Source of the DNA: Candidatus Aminicenantota bacterium
GTDB lineage: Bacteria > Acidobacteriota > Aminicenantia > Aminicenantales > Aminicenantaceae
Assembly (NCBI GenBank): GCA_016927475.1
Contig: JAFGMO010000008.1
Span: 1 to 64,000, forward strand
Direction: 5' to 3'
Length of the DNA: 64,000 nucleotides
A program made the translations under genes and the position numbers. Shown one piece after another: positions 44,520-52,741 of this stretch. Positions within the stretch are counted from its first letter, which is position 1, and every line of letters begins with the position of its first letter. The notes below the pieces were generated by a model. It was not told the DNA's origin. It saw only the letters and a list, made by a program, of their open reading frames with translations, and searched no databases.

Positions 44520-46549
44520 CACTTCAGATTAAATGTAAGCTTGATGGTATGAACGGCTTTGACCTTTTCTCCGCTGTCGAGGGCGGGTTTCCAGGATGTT
44601 TTTTTAACGGCTTCAACAGCGGCATCCGCCAGTGATTTTCCTCCCTCGGGAAAGGAGACGATCCTGACATCAAGAACCTCACCGGATTTTCCGATAACGG
44701 CTTCCAGGACAACGATACCTGAAACTTTAGCCTTGAGGGCATCTTTGGGATAGCGGACGTTCTTTTTGAGCGCCGCCATACCGCCTACGGGGACGGGACC
44801 GCGGGTGAGGTCTTTTTTGGGAGGGGGCGACGGGGGTTTTGGGGGCTGAGGAAAGATTGGACTTTGTGTTGGTGCCGGGGAAGGAGCCGGTGCCTTTGTC
44901 GGTGCCGGCGGAGTTTGAGGTTCTGGAGGTGCGGTAAGAAACGGGGAAAATTCTGGTCGAGGTGCTGCACCAGGAGCCGGCGGCGGGGGAGGAGCCGGTG
45001 GTTTTAAGGAAGAAACCTTCAATGCAGGAGAGGGTTCGGCCAAAAGGGGAGTCGTTGGCTGGGGGTGGGGAGCCGGGGGAGCGATAGCCTTTGGCACAAT
45101 TGGGAGATCAGGTGGTGTTTCTGCTTGGGGTGCGGCTGCGGGAGCCGGAGGCGATGGGGGTGGCGGCGGAGGCGGAATAACCTTGATGGATAGTTCATTT
45201 TCCTTTTCATCCCATTCGACGAGGAAACCCAGAGAAAACAAGGTGTCGATAGGACGGCCGTTTTTTAGGGCGGGAAGCCAAGTTGTTTTTCGAACGGCAT
45301 CGATCACGGCCTTATGCAAGCCTTCCTCTTCTAAACCTGTGGCCACCATTATGTTTTCCGGACGGCCTTCTTTATTGAAGTGCATATTAAGGATAATATA
45401 ACCTTCGTTTTTCGTTTTTTTCAGTCTTGCGGGAATGTCCATGTGATTGATGATCGAGGCCCATCCTTTCTCGGGCCGCGGAGGAACATCGTATTTTAGA
45501 TGTTGTTCCAAAGACGGCGAAGGAGTCATCTGTTTTTGAACCTGTTCTTCCTGAAAACCTGGAGTTTTTTCGACACCTTTGATGGAAAGAACAAGGGACA
45601 AGAAGCAGATGAATGCCAGAACAGCCTTCTCTCCTTTTTTAGATTTGCACATCATATCCTCCTTTCGATTGATGAGGTATTCAAAACGCTGCACCAGCGC
45701 TTTCCGGCTTTGCCGGAAGCAAGTGATAAGCGATGAGTATCTTTGAAATCCTCCCGACCGGTCGATGGAGGAAAGAAGCATCTTGCCGTATTCAAGAGCC
45801 CTGCCTTGTGACCGGGCTATGGCCTCATCATCACAGGCCCGTTCCCTGAGGATAAAGAGTTTACGGTTGGTCCACCAAACAAGGGGATTGAAAAAATATA
45901 TAAACTGGACGACGTTCTGAAAAAGGCTTGCCCAAAGGTCCTTTCTTCGAATGTGTGCGATTTCATGGAGAAGAACAGCTTCCAGACGTGCATGTTCCCA
46001 GGAAAGGGATTCGGGGGGAAGATAAATTTTTGGACGCAGGAGCCCCACGGTAAAGGGCGTTTTGATTCCGGCTATGGAAAAAACAGAAATTTTTAAAAGA
46101 TGTTTTTCGTTTTTAAGAAGTGCCTTGAGAGCTGTTTTATCGAAGGGCTGTGCTCCTCGAAGGTGGTTGAAAAAGCGGATGTTTTTGAAAATTGTCAATA
46201 ACGATAAAAATAAAAAGGACAAAAGCCAAACTGTCATCAGCCAAGATCCAAAGGTTGGAACCGGTGCCGGAGCTGCTTTTACAGGGGAAATGAATGAATC
46301 GGATGAAAAGCTTATCAGAGAAATATGGGGAAGAATCTCAGACTGAGAGGTAAAGGGGAGATGAATGGACGGTGGAAGAACGGCCTTGATAAGAAAAAGA
46401 AACCACAGACCGTAGAGAAAGCGGGCCGAACGTTTTCTCAAAAAGAGCGAAAAAAGGATAATGAGAAGAAAAAATAAGGTCATCTGAAAGGAAGAGTTGA
46501 GCAGAAAAGAAAGCCATTTTTCGGACAGGTTATTTAAAGACAAAATCAC
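44519..46549 (-). CDS. M56 (BlaR1-type) membrane metallopeptidase fused to two TonB C-terminal domains
   Basis: 676 residues. TM helices near 20-38, 45-60, 103-120 and ~310-322. Zinc site HEIAH at 195-199, with a downstream Glu region RERACDDEA (~237). After the last TM come a first TonB-like domain (~365-430), a long proline-rich stretch (~440-590) and a second TonB_C domain (~595-676: ALKKNVRYPKDALKAKVSGIVVLEAVIG). BlaR1 proteases activate by cleaving the BlaI partner, which is encoded just upstream with a 4-nt overlap. Here the penicillin sensor is replaced by TonB domains, so the signal differs: possibly outer-membrane or wall stress. Confidence 0.9.
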   Translation of the reverse strand: MILSLNNLSEKWLSFLLNSSFQMTLFFLLIILFSLFLRKRSARFLYGLWFLFLIKAVLPPSIHLPFTSQSEILPHISLISFSSDSFISPVKAAPAPVPTFGSWLMTVWLLSFLFLSLLTIFKNIRFFNHLRGAQPFDKTALKALLKNEKHLLKISVFSIAGIKTPFTVGLLRPKIYLPPESLSWEHARLEAVLLHEIAHIRRKDLWASLFQNVVQFIYFFNPLVWWTNRKLFILRERACDDEAIARSQGRALEYGKMLLSSIDRSGGFQRYSSLITCFRQSRKALVQRFEYLINRKEDMMCKSKKGEKAVLAFICFLSLVLSIKGVEKTPGFQEEQVQKQMTPSPSLEQHLKYDVPPRPEKGWASIINHMDIPARLKKTKNEGYIILNMHFNKEGRPENIMVATGLEEEGLHKAVIDAVRKTTWLPALKNGRPIDTLFSLGFLVEWDEKENELSIKVIPPPPPPPSPPAPAAAPQAETPPDLPIVPKAIAPPAPHPQPTTPLLAEPSPALKVSSLKPPAPPPPPAPGAAPRPEFSPFLTAPPEPQTPPAPTKAPAPSPAPTQSPIFPQPPKPPSPPPKKDLTRGPVPVGGMAALKKNVRYPKDALKAKVSGIVVLEAVIGKSGEVLDVRIVSFPEGGKSLADAAVEAVKKTSWKPALDSGEKVKAVHTIKLTFNLK

Positions 46550-46935
46550 GGTTTTTCTTCCTCCTCTTTTTGTTTGATGAGCTCCTTGATTTTTTTCAGG
46601 TCAGAAGCTTCAAACTGGGGGGAGTCAATAAGGTGAGCCGCCAGTAGCCCGAAGGATCCCTGAAAAGCCCGGGAAACCAGGTTTTCGGTCGCCTGGGTCA
46701 GGGCCTTTTTTTCCGATATCAATGGCTGATAAAAATTGACAAGGCCGATTTTTTCTTTGGCCAGGAAATTTTTTTCTACCAGACGGTCCATGGTGGTCTG
46801 AACGGTGGTGTAAGCCTTTTCCTTTTTGGGATAAAGAGAGGACCAGACTTCCTTAACGGTTGCTTTTTTATCATTCCAAAGAATGCGCATGATACGCCAT
46901 TCCGTTTCGGAAAGGCTTATTTTTTTCTTCATCAC
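46546..46935 (-). CDS. BlaI/MecI-type transcriptional repressor
   Basis: 129 residues. Winged-helix pattern LSETEWRIMRILWNDKKATVKEVWSSLYPKKEKAYTTVQTTMDRLVEKNFLAKEK is the BlaI/MecI/CopY signature, with a dimerising C-terminus ending in a charged tail. AAGGAAAAGTG precedes the ATG. It overlaps the M56 gene by 4 nt. A 20-bp palindrome containing TACAGATGTA, matching the TACAnnTGTA core of BlaI operators, covers its own promoter, so autorepression relieved by the M56 protease is expected. Confidence 0.92.
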   Translation of the reverse strand: MMKKKISLSETEWRIMRILWNDKKATVKEVWSSLYPKKEKAYTTVQTTMDRLVEKNFLAKEKIGLVNFYQPLISEKKALTQATENLVSRAFQGSFGLLAAHLIDSPQFEASDLKKIKELIKQKEEEEKP

Positions 46936-46956
46936 TTTTCCTTGTTTTGTAGGAGC

Positions 46957-47003
46957 ATTACTACAGATGTAGTAATTATAAGGAAAAGTTCTAGATTTGT
47001 CAA
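46957..47003 (-). promoter_or_regulatory. Consensus promoter with BlaI-type operator
   Basis: On the minus strand TTGACA (47003-46998), exactly 17 bp, then TATAAT (46980-46975): a perfect sigma70 consensus. The palindrome ATTACTACAGATGTAGTAAT (46957-46976) begins at the -10 and covers the start point. It contains the BlaI/MecI core TACAnnTGTA. It drives the repressor-M56 operon. Confidence 0.88.
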
Positions 47004-47015
47004 ATTTTTTTTTGT

Positions 47016-47558
47016 CTATTTTTTTTGTGTTGTTTTTTCAAATCTTTTCTCGATTGTTTCCCATAGTTTTTCTCTTTGTTCTTTTGTGTCCAGGTAAAGA
47101 TGGAGGTTGAGAATTCCCTGGGCGATGGCATCCGCTACGGATCCGATGGTTTGGGACTCATCCAGCAGGTTCACTTCTTTTCCCGTTGTTTCCAGGACGT
47201 AGCCGCCCACTTCTTTTTGGATGATCGGCCCGAGAATGCCTTCCTTGTCTTTGATGACGATGAGTTTGATGACCGAAAGCATCCGCTGGAATCCGTGAAA
47301 AAAGACCGGATCTATTTTTTCTTCGGCCAGGTTTTTTTTGGCGTCGGCCATCATTTCGTCCAGTTGCGGCCTGACCAGGTCCTCCCCTCCGCTACCCGTG
47401 GCCGCCATTCCTTGAAACATGCTGATGATTTGGTCCAGAAGGGCATAAGCGGCCTGCTCCTTTTCGTTCCGTTTGATGAGGGATGCGGAGCTTTCCGCTC
47501 CCAAAAAACCCCCAATAAAAACAAAAACCATAACGACGACGGAAATTTTTTTAACCAT
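47016..47558 (-). CDS. Secreted helical protein in an ECF-sigma operon
   Basis: 180 residues from ATG 47558, which has AGGAGG upstream and overlaps the previous gene's end by 8 nt. A signal peptide (~1-22, VVVMVFVFIGGFLGAES) precedes a mostly helical, polar chain with no Cys and no recognised domain. As third gene after an ECF sigma factor and a membrane anti-sigma-like protein, it may be an envelope effector or co-regulator (compare RseB-like third genes, without visible similarity). Confidence 0.7.
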   Translation of the reverse strand: MVKKISVVVMVFVFIGGFLGAESSASLIKRNEKEQAAYALLDQIISMFQGMAATGSGGEDLVRPQLDEMMADAKKNLAEEKIDPVFFHGFQRMLSVIKLIVIKDKEGILGPIIQKEVGGYVLETTGKEVNLLDESQTIGSVADAIAQGILNLHLYLDTKEQREKLWETIEKRFEKTTQKK

Positions 47559-48117
47559 TTTTTTCCTCCTTTTTTTCCAACATGAATCGATGGAGAAACC
47601 TGTGGACGGCTTTTTCCTCAAAAAGAATCTCCATCCTCCGTTTGGTATCAAAAATCGGTTTTTGAGGTTTCCTCAAAACCAAGCTGTCCTGGTTCTCGGA
47701 TAAAGCCTTTTCCCTCGCTTCCTCGAAGGTCTTTCTGATGTGCTGGAGAAAAACAGTTGCCGATATCTGTGTCGATTCCGTCCGATGTCGAAGGAGCTCT
47801 TCCCATTGTGCGAGCGTTTTTATACCCGCGCTGTTTTCCAGAAAAGAAGCGATCTGCTTTTCAAAAGAAAGGAATGCGGTTTGTTTTCCAATTATGAGCA
47901 CCATAAAAACGAGTATGGCCGCCGCCACTATTCCGGCCGTCACAAAAACCGGTTTTCGATACCGCAATAAAAATCGTCTTTTTTTTCTTTCTTGGAAAAG
48001 TCGGTACTTTAATCGAGCTCTCAGCTTTTCTTCAGGCAATATATGGTCGGCCGCTTTTTGTTCCTTTTGGACAAGTTTTTCGATAATATCAAGATCCTTT
48101 TTTGTCGGGTTTTTCAT
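47551..48117 (-). CDS. Probable membrane anti-sigma factor
   Basis: 188 residues. A cytoplasmic N-terminus of ~55 residues is followed by one TM helix (57-77: VFVTAGIVAAAILVFMVLIIG) and a helical extracytoplasmic part. It overlaps the ECF sigma gene by 29 nt, the usual arrangement for a cognate anti-sigma factor. No zinc-binding ZAS motif (HxxxCxxC) is visible, so it is either a divergent anti-sigma or a different membrane regulator. Ends in a Lys/Glu-rich tail. Confidence 0.65.
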   Translation of the reverse strand: MKNPTKKDLDIIEKLVQKEQKAADHILPEEKLRARLKYRLFQERKKRRFLLRYRKPVFVTAGIVAAAILVFMVLIIGKQTAFLSFEKQIASFLENSAGIKTLAQWEELLRHRTESTQISATVFLQHIRKTFEEAREKALSENQDSLVLRKPQKPIFDTKRRMEILFEEKAVHRFLHRFMLEKKEEKNG

Positions 48118-48634
48118 GATGTTCTCCCTTCAATGATGTCAAAATGTCCCGGCGGGACCTGTTCAGTCGCGACCGGACCGTCCCTTCTTTGATCCCGAGA
48201 AAATCGGCGATCTCGCTGTAACTGAGGTGGCCGTATGTGTAAAGAACAAAAACTTCCTTCATTTTCAGCGGAAGATTGTGAACGGAACGTTTGAAAATCC
48301 GGTATTGTTCATTCCGCATCAGATGCCGTTCGGGTGATGGGTGGTCGTTGTGAAAGCCGGCAAAGCGGAAAAGAAGATTTTTATACAGGCGTTCTCTTCG
48401 GCAGTGGTTCAAGCAGGTATTGCGGGCAATGCGGAAAAGCCACTCCCTTTTCTTTTCGGTGTCATGAAGGCTGTTCAGGTTTTTCATAACTTTCAGATAA
48501 ACTTCCTGCATCAATTCTTCGGCTTCCCAGGGATTTCGTGCAAATCCCAGACAGATTTTGTAGACCTTGCCGGAAAAATCCAGAAGATCTTCCAAAAGTG
48601 TTTTTTTTAAGAATGTGTTCGAAGATTCTTCCAT
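48089..48634 (-). CDS. ECF-type RNA polymerase sigma factor
   Basis: 181 residues. Region 2: VYKICLGFARNPWEAEELMQEVYLKVMKN, followed by EKKREWLFRIARNTCLNHCRR. Region 4: LPLKMKEVFVLYTYGHLSYSEIADFLGIKEGTVRSRLNRSR. Both core sigma domains are intact. The promoter upstream (GGAACTT…GTC) is of the sigma-E type, so the gene probably drives its own transcription together with the anti-sigma-like and secreted proteins. Confidence 0.95.
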   Translation of the reverse strand: MEESSNTFLKKTLLEDLLDFSGKVYKICLGFARNPWEAEELMQEVYLKVMKNLNSLHDTEKKREWLFRIARNTCLNHCRRERLYKNLLFRFAGFHNDHPSPERHLMRNEQYRIFKRSVHNLPLKMKEVFVLYTYGHLSYSEIADFLGIKEGTVRSRLNRSRRDILTSLKGEHHEKPDKKGS

Positions 48635-48661
48635 CCGTCCCTCAGATTATTCTTCTATTCT

Positions 48662-48690
48662 AAAAGACAATGAGGATTGATGAAAGTTCC
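48662..48690 (-). promoter_or_regulatory. ECF-type autoregulatory promoter
   Basis: On the minus strand GGAACTT (48690-48684), a 15-bp spacer and GTCTTT (from 48668). This matches the GGAAC…GTC pattern recognised by sigma-E-like ECF factors and lies about 30 bp before the sigma gene's ATG (48634). Confidence 0.6.
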
Positions 48691-48764
48691 GAGATATTTG
48701 GAAAATCTTTGAGGATTTGTTAATGTCATAAACATTCAAGGAGTAACTCAAACTGGAGGACAAT

Positions 48765-49562
48765 ATGACGGCATGGCTCGAGGAACGTGTGCGCCTGGGT
48801 AAATCGGATCTTCGTGTAGGAAGATTGGGATTGGGGGCTTCTTATTTTGCGCCCGCAGAATCCCTGGAAGAAGCCTTTGAGGCGGGCTGCAATTATTTTT
48901 ACTGGGGAGCCCTGCGGAACGGCGGGATGACCAAAGCCATCAAAAACATTTGCGGCCGCGGAAAACGTGATAAACTGGTTATCACCATTCAGGATTTCCG
49001 GCGAACGCCCAAAGGATTAGAGAAAAGCCTGATGAGGGGGCTTAAAAAAGCGAAACTCGATTACGCGGATGTCCTTCTTCTCGGCTGGGTTAAAAAACTC
49101 CCTAAACCTGCGCTTTTGGACGCTGCGGAGGACCTCAAAAAACAGGGGCTTGTCCGCTGCCTGGGAGCATCCGGACACAACAGGCCTCTTTTTCCCACAT
49201 TGGCCAAAGATCCGCGTTTTGATGTTTTCCATGTCCGCTACAGTGCCGCCCACCGGGGAGGGGAGATGGACCTTTTTCCCCATTTGCCCGAAAACCGGCC
49301 GGGGATCGTTTCTTTCACCGCAACCCGAAGAATGTCCCTGGTGAAGTCGCGCAGAATTCCCGAAAAGGAAAAACGGCCGACGGCCGGTGATTGCTACCGG
49401 TTTGCCCTGAGCCATCCTTCGGTGGATGTTGTCATTACCGCCCCTTCAAAAATCATGCAGATGCGGGAAAACCTGGCTGAGGTGTCCAAAGGACCGATGA
49501 CGGATGAGGAAAAAGCCTGGATGCGCCGTATTGGGGATTATGTTCACGGCAGAAAATTATAG
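48765..49562 (+). CDS. Aldo/keto-reductase-fold protein lacking the catalytic tetrad
   Basis: 265 residues; GGAGG before the ATG. The beta/alpha-barrel repeats of the AKR family are recognisable: VGRLGLGASYFA, YADVLLLGWVKKLPKP, DLKKQGLVRCLGASGHNRP and FDVFHVRYSAAHRG. The residues of the D/Y/K/H tetrad are not where expected: GINFFDTADxYG reads GCNYFYWGALRNG, the TK strand reads VITIQD, and the DLxLLH strand ends LLLGW. It is probably a non-reductase member or has changed chemistry. It is divergent from the sigma operon. Confidence 0.75.
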   Translation: MTAWLEERVRLGKSDLRVGRLGLGASYFAPAESLEEAFEAGCNYFYWGALRNGGMTKAIKNICGRGKRDKLVITIQDFRRTPKGLEKSLMRGLKKAKLDYADVLLLGWVKKLPKPALLDAAEDLKKQGLVRCLGASGHNRPLFPTLAKDPRFDVFHVRYSAAHRGGEMDLFPHLPENRPGIVSFTATRRMSLVKSRRIPEKEKRPTAGDCYRFALSHPSVDVVITAPSKIMQMRENLAEVSKGPMTDEEKAWMRRIGDYVHGRKL

Positions 49563-49573
49563 CAAACTTGTGT

Positions 49574-50128
49574 TTATTTTTTTGTTTGCAGTTCAAAATA
49601 CAATTCCGTTGCGGGGAATATCCATCCAAAAAAAATAGAATAGATCTTGGGAAAAATATTCGCTAAAGATTCAATAAATAGATATTTATACTGGTTCTCG
49701 AACAAAATTCTTCTTTTTCTAATTTTGAAATGAGTGTTTTTCGAAGTGTAATGGTTGAATTTTTTTCCAAATTTGGTTGTGCTGTCCCAATAGTCAAATG
49801 ACCATGGGGTGAGGTGATGTTTGTGTGTTATGTCCGTATAGCTGAAAACACTGTTCCAGGCAGGTGTTAATATTTTGATGATACCGTTATTTTTGGTGAT
49901 ACGCCATAGTTCCGACATCAGTTGAGGGATATCCTCCAGATGTTCGATGGTATGAAAACAAATAATCATATCAAATTCATTGTTTTGGAACGGATATGGA
50001 AAAACATCAAGATCATGTGTGATATCTGCTTCCGTGCCTTTTTTCGTTATATCCAATCCTATAACGATGTCATCGGGTTTGGTTTTTTTTGATTTTTGTT
50101 TTCCGCAGCCAATGTCCAGTATTTTCAT
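49574..50128 (-). CDS. Class I SAM-dependent methyltransferase
   Basis: 184 residues. SAM motif I is MKILDIGCGKQ at the very N-terminus; GLDITKKGTEADITHD and EFDMIICFHTIEHLEDIPQLMSELWRI follow (Methyltransf_11-like). It is visibly richer in A/T than neighbours and lacks an upstream part, so it is a short stand-alone enzyme. The substrate is unknown. Ends convergent with the AKR-like gene, 11 bp apart. Confidence 0.8.
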   Translation of the reverse strand: MKILDIGCGKQKSKKTKPDDIVIGLDITKKGTEADITHDLDVFPYPFQNNEFDMIICFHTIEHLEDIPQLMSELWRITKNNGIIKILTPAWNSVFSYTDITHKHHLTPWSFDYWDSTTKFGKKFNHYTSKNTHFKIRKRRILFENQYKYLFIESLANIFPKIYSIFFGWIFPATELYFELQTKK

Positions 50129-50244
50129 TGTTTTTGGCCCCAGTTATATTTTCTTATTCATCGAGCCCGCACTATTCATCGATCGGTCCGAGATGTTATT
50201 CCCATGATTTCCAATCAGCAGGAGGATAGGTCTCTCCCTTCTGC

Positions 50245-51942
50245 TTATTCTTCTTTAAAAAGGCCCGTGACCAGCTCTTCGCATATGTTGTCGGGGCTTT
50301 GAAGTTTGCTGACACCTTCCAGCAGTTCTTTTAGTTCAAGGATCTCCTCGGCGACGATGAGGCTGGCCAGTTGTTTGTTCTCAAAGGCCGTGTTCAAGCG
50401 AATAATATTTTTGTCTTGAATCAGCGTGATAAAAACATCGTCTTTTCGTATGTGGTAGATCTGGCTGTCGAGGTTCAACCGGTGGACGAAAAATTCCTCG
50501 CTATGAAAAGCATCGAGAATATGGGACCGTATAAAGCCGGCGATATGGATGGAGGGGAATTCCAGCTTGATCTGGCACCCTTTATCGTCTTCTTTGATAA
50601 GTTTCTTGCTGCGGATACCGCTGGAGCCTTCAAAGCTTCGAATAAGGATGGGGGGAGTGATAACACTGGCGATGAGAAGGGCCATGATAGCCACTCCAAA
50701 CATATCCTGTCCGATGGCTCCCGAGGCCAGCCCGACACCGGCGATGATGAGCGTTACTTCTCCCCGGGGAAGCATTCCGGCCCCGATGCGAAATGCCCCG
50801 CGCAGATTGAATCCGGAAAGGAATGCCGGAAGTCCGCAGCCGAAAATTTTGGCGAATACGGCACAGGCCGTGAAGGCTAATCCGAAAAGAAGGATGCTTT
50901 TTAATGTTGCAAAATTGACCAGCATACCCATGACGCAGAAAAAGACCGGAACGAGAAATTCGTAGACACCGTGAAGCCTTTCCCGGAGCTCATTGGCCAT
51001 GTCCGTCTGGGACAGGGAAAGGCCGACCACATAGGCCCCGATGATCATGGCCAGTCCCGCCATTTCGGCCAGCCCGGCCAGAAAAAGGGCCAATCCCAGG
51101 GAAACTCCGGCGATGGCATCGTTGGACTTCAGCCATTTTAATCCTTTGGATAACTTTTTGGCGAAAAGAATCCCCATAACCGTAAAAAAAAGCCAGAAAC
51201 CGAAGGCCTTAAGAGCGATGATTCCGATTTTTCCCCATTCAACTCCGGTTCCACTGGACTGGATTTTGGTGATGCCGACGACGACTGCCAGAATGACGAT
51301 TCCCAGAACGTCATCGAGAACAGCTCCCGCCATGATGGTTACGCCTTCAGGTGACGCCAGTTTCCGTTTTTCGCTCAGGATCCGGGCCGTGATGCCGACT
51401 GATGTCGCCGTGGACAGAGTGCCCATGAACAACGCCGTGGAAGACATGAAGGAATCGACACCGGGGAGGAGAAGGACGGAGATAAGGTCGCCGAGAACAA
51501 AAGAAAGGACTACGCCTCCCAGCCCGATAAGGGAACCGATGGCGGAAAATTTCAGGAAAGTGGGAAGGTCCGTTTCCAATCCGGCCATAAAAAGAAGAAC
51601 GATGGAAGCGACCACAGCCAGGCCGTAAAGTTCGGGAGTCACGGGCAGAACGGCTTCAAGCCTGGGGAACATGGGCTGGTTCAGGAGAGGAAGGCTGATG
51701 GAACCCAGGGCATAAGGACCGATGATCATTCCTGCGGCCAGTTCTCCGAGAACTCTCGGCTGCTTGAGATAGCGGTTGACGATAAATCCGAAAAAACGGG
51801 CTGAGATGACCACCACGGCCAGCTGAAGGACAAGCCGGGTCATAAGATGGCCCATATCATTCTCTTGAGGGGAAGAGGAGGCCCAGGCGGAAATGCCTGT
51901 CCATCCCAGTGTCATAAAAAAAGTGATAAAAAATTTTCGCAT
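50245..51942 (-). CDS. CPA-type cation:proton antiporter
   Basis: 565 residues with a signal-like first helix and about 12 TM helices to ~residue 430. GELAAGMIIGPYALG, LFMAGLETDLPTF, AVLDDVLGIVILAVV and FFCVMGMLVNF fit the Na+/H+ or K+/H+ exchanger family; the D-D pair lies in VLDDVLG. The C-terminal ~130 residues are cytoplasmic with no RCK/TrkA-N signature seen. It begins 1 nt after the ptsN stop, so it is cotranscribed with that EIIA-Ntr-like gene. Confidence 0.9.
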   Translation of the reverse strand: MRKFFITFFMTLGWTGISAWASSSPQENDMGHLMTRLVLQLAVVVISARFFGFIVNRYLKQPRVLGELAAGMIIGPYALGSISLPLLNQPMFPRLEAVLPVTPELYGLAVVASIVLLFMAGLETDLPTFLKFSAIGSLIGLGGVVLSFVLGDLISVLLLPGVDSFMSSTALFMGTLSTATSVGITARILSEKRKLASPEGVTIMAGAVLDDVLGIVILAVVVGITKIQSSGTGVEWGKIGIIALKAFGFWLFFTVMGILFAKKLSKGLKWLKSNDAIAGVSLGLALFLAGLAEMAGLAMIIGAYVVGLSLSQTDMANELRERLHGVYEFLVPVFFCVMGMLVNFATLKSILLFGLAFTACAVFAKIFGCGLPAFLSGFNLRGAFRIGAGMLPRGEVTLIIAGVGLASGAIGQDMFGVAIMALLIASVITPPILIRSFEGSSGIRSKKLIKEDDKGCQIKLEFPSIHIAGFIRSHILDAFHSEEFFVHRLNLDSQIYHIRKDDVFITLIQDKNIIRLNTAFENKQLASLIVAEEILELKELLEGVSKLQSPDNICEELVTGLFKEE

Positions 51943-51943
51943 T

Positions 51944-52396
51944 TTATCTTTTGAGGACCTTCAACACATTTTCCACCTTTATGGCGTTCAGGATTTCCCG
52001 CCTTGCTCCCGGGTTTCTCAAAAGCTTGCTGACTTCTGCCAAAAACTGAATATGAGGTCCCGTTTGGCTTAAGGGTGATATGGTCATGATAAAAATGCGG
52101 GCCGGTTTTCCGTCTATACATTCAAAGTCGACGCCCTGTCGGGATATTGCCACAGCAGCGATCAGGGAATCGACCGTATCGGTCTTTCCATGAGGAATGG
52201 CGATTCCGTTCTCCATCCCCGTCGACATCTTTTTTTCTCTTTCCAGGACGGCTTTTAAGGCCCCTTCTTTATCACGAAGTAGACCACAGGATTTGAGGTG
52301 GCTGATCATCTCTTCGATAACCCCTTGTTTTGTTTCGCTTTTCAGGTTGAGAATGATGTTGTCACAGCTAAGAGCTTTTTTAATCGTTTTTTTCAC
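51944..52396 (-). CDS. ptsN: PTS EIIA-type (nitrogen PTS-like) protein
   Basis: 150 residues from a GTG. Phospho-acceptor H69 in GIAIPHGKTD matches PtsN/EIIA-fructose-type domains. ALKAVLEREKKMSTGMENG and ISRQGVDFECIDGKPARIFIMTISP are the usual flanking blocks. EIIA-Ntr controls potassium transport and envelope processes by protein contact. The adjacent antiporter (no EIIB/EIIC genes in the window) suggests it regulates that transporter directly. Confidence 0.88.
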   Translation of the reverse strand: MKKTIKKALSCDNIILNLKSETKQGVIEEMISHLKSCGLLRDKEGALKAVLEREKKMSTGMENGIAIPHGKTDTVDSLIAAVAISRQGVDFECIDGKPARIFIMTISPLSQTGPHIQFLAEVSKLLRNPGARREILNAIKVENVLKVLKR

Positions 52397-52741
52397 TATT
52401 CAGTACCTGTTTAATAACCTGTATTCATTTAATCCATGAATAATACAGGTTGATTCTATTTTAGAATAATTCCAGCCGGAATTGTTGTCAACTCGCTGAA
52501 AAAAATCCAAAGATACAGGGAGTCCGAAGATTTGTCAACCAGAGGTTTACTTAACCATCCCAGCCATTATTAAGTTCTCCATGAAAGCTCAGAGGTATCT
52601 AACTTTGAGGGAGTTTCTGATGTATCCAAGAGAACTTAAAAAATTGGGAAAATTTCAACACTTTTTTGCATTGATTTTTTCACGGGGGTGCTATACCGTA
52701 TTCTTTACGTTATTTTTTTTAATGAAAAGGAGGTTTTGATC
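52397..52741. other. Intergenic region between ptsN and the C69 dipeptidase
   Basis: The 345 bp hold no gene I can support. Upstream of ptsN lie three ACCTGT-type motifs: TACCTGTTT (52404-52412), AACCTGTATT (52416-52425) and the inverted copy AATACAGGTT (52442-52451). The 16-mer ATGAATAATACAGGTT (52436-52451) recurs exactly at 21362-21377. An AAAGGAGG ribosome site at 52727-52733 serves the next gene. Confidence 0.5.

Noticed and set aside
47076-47585. 169-codon plus-strand open frame
   Set aside because: Antisense to the ECF-operon secreted protein, which has a signal peptide and a good ribosome site.
51041-51628. 195-codon plus-strand open frame
   Set aside because: Antisense to the antiporter; low-complexity Arg/Pro/Met-rich translation is a typical shadow of TM codons.
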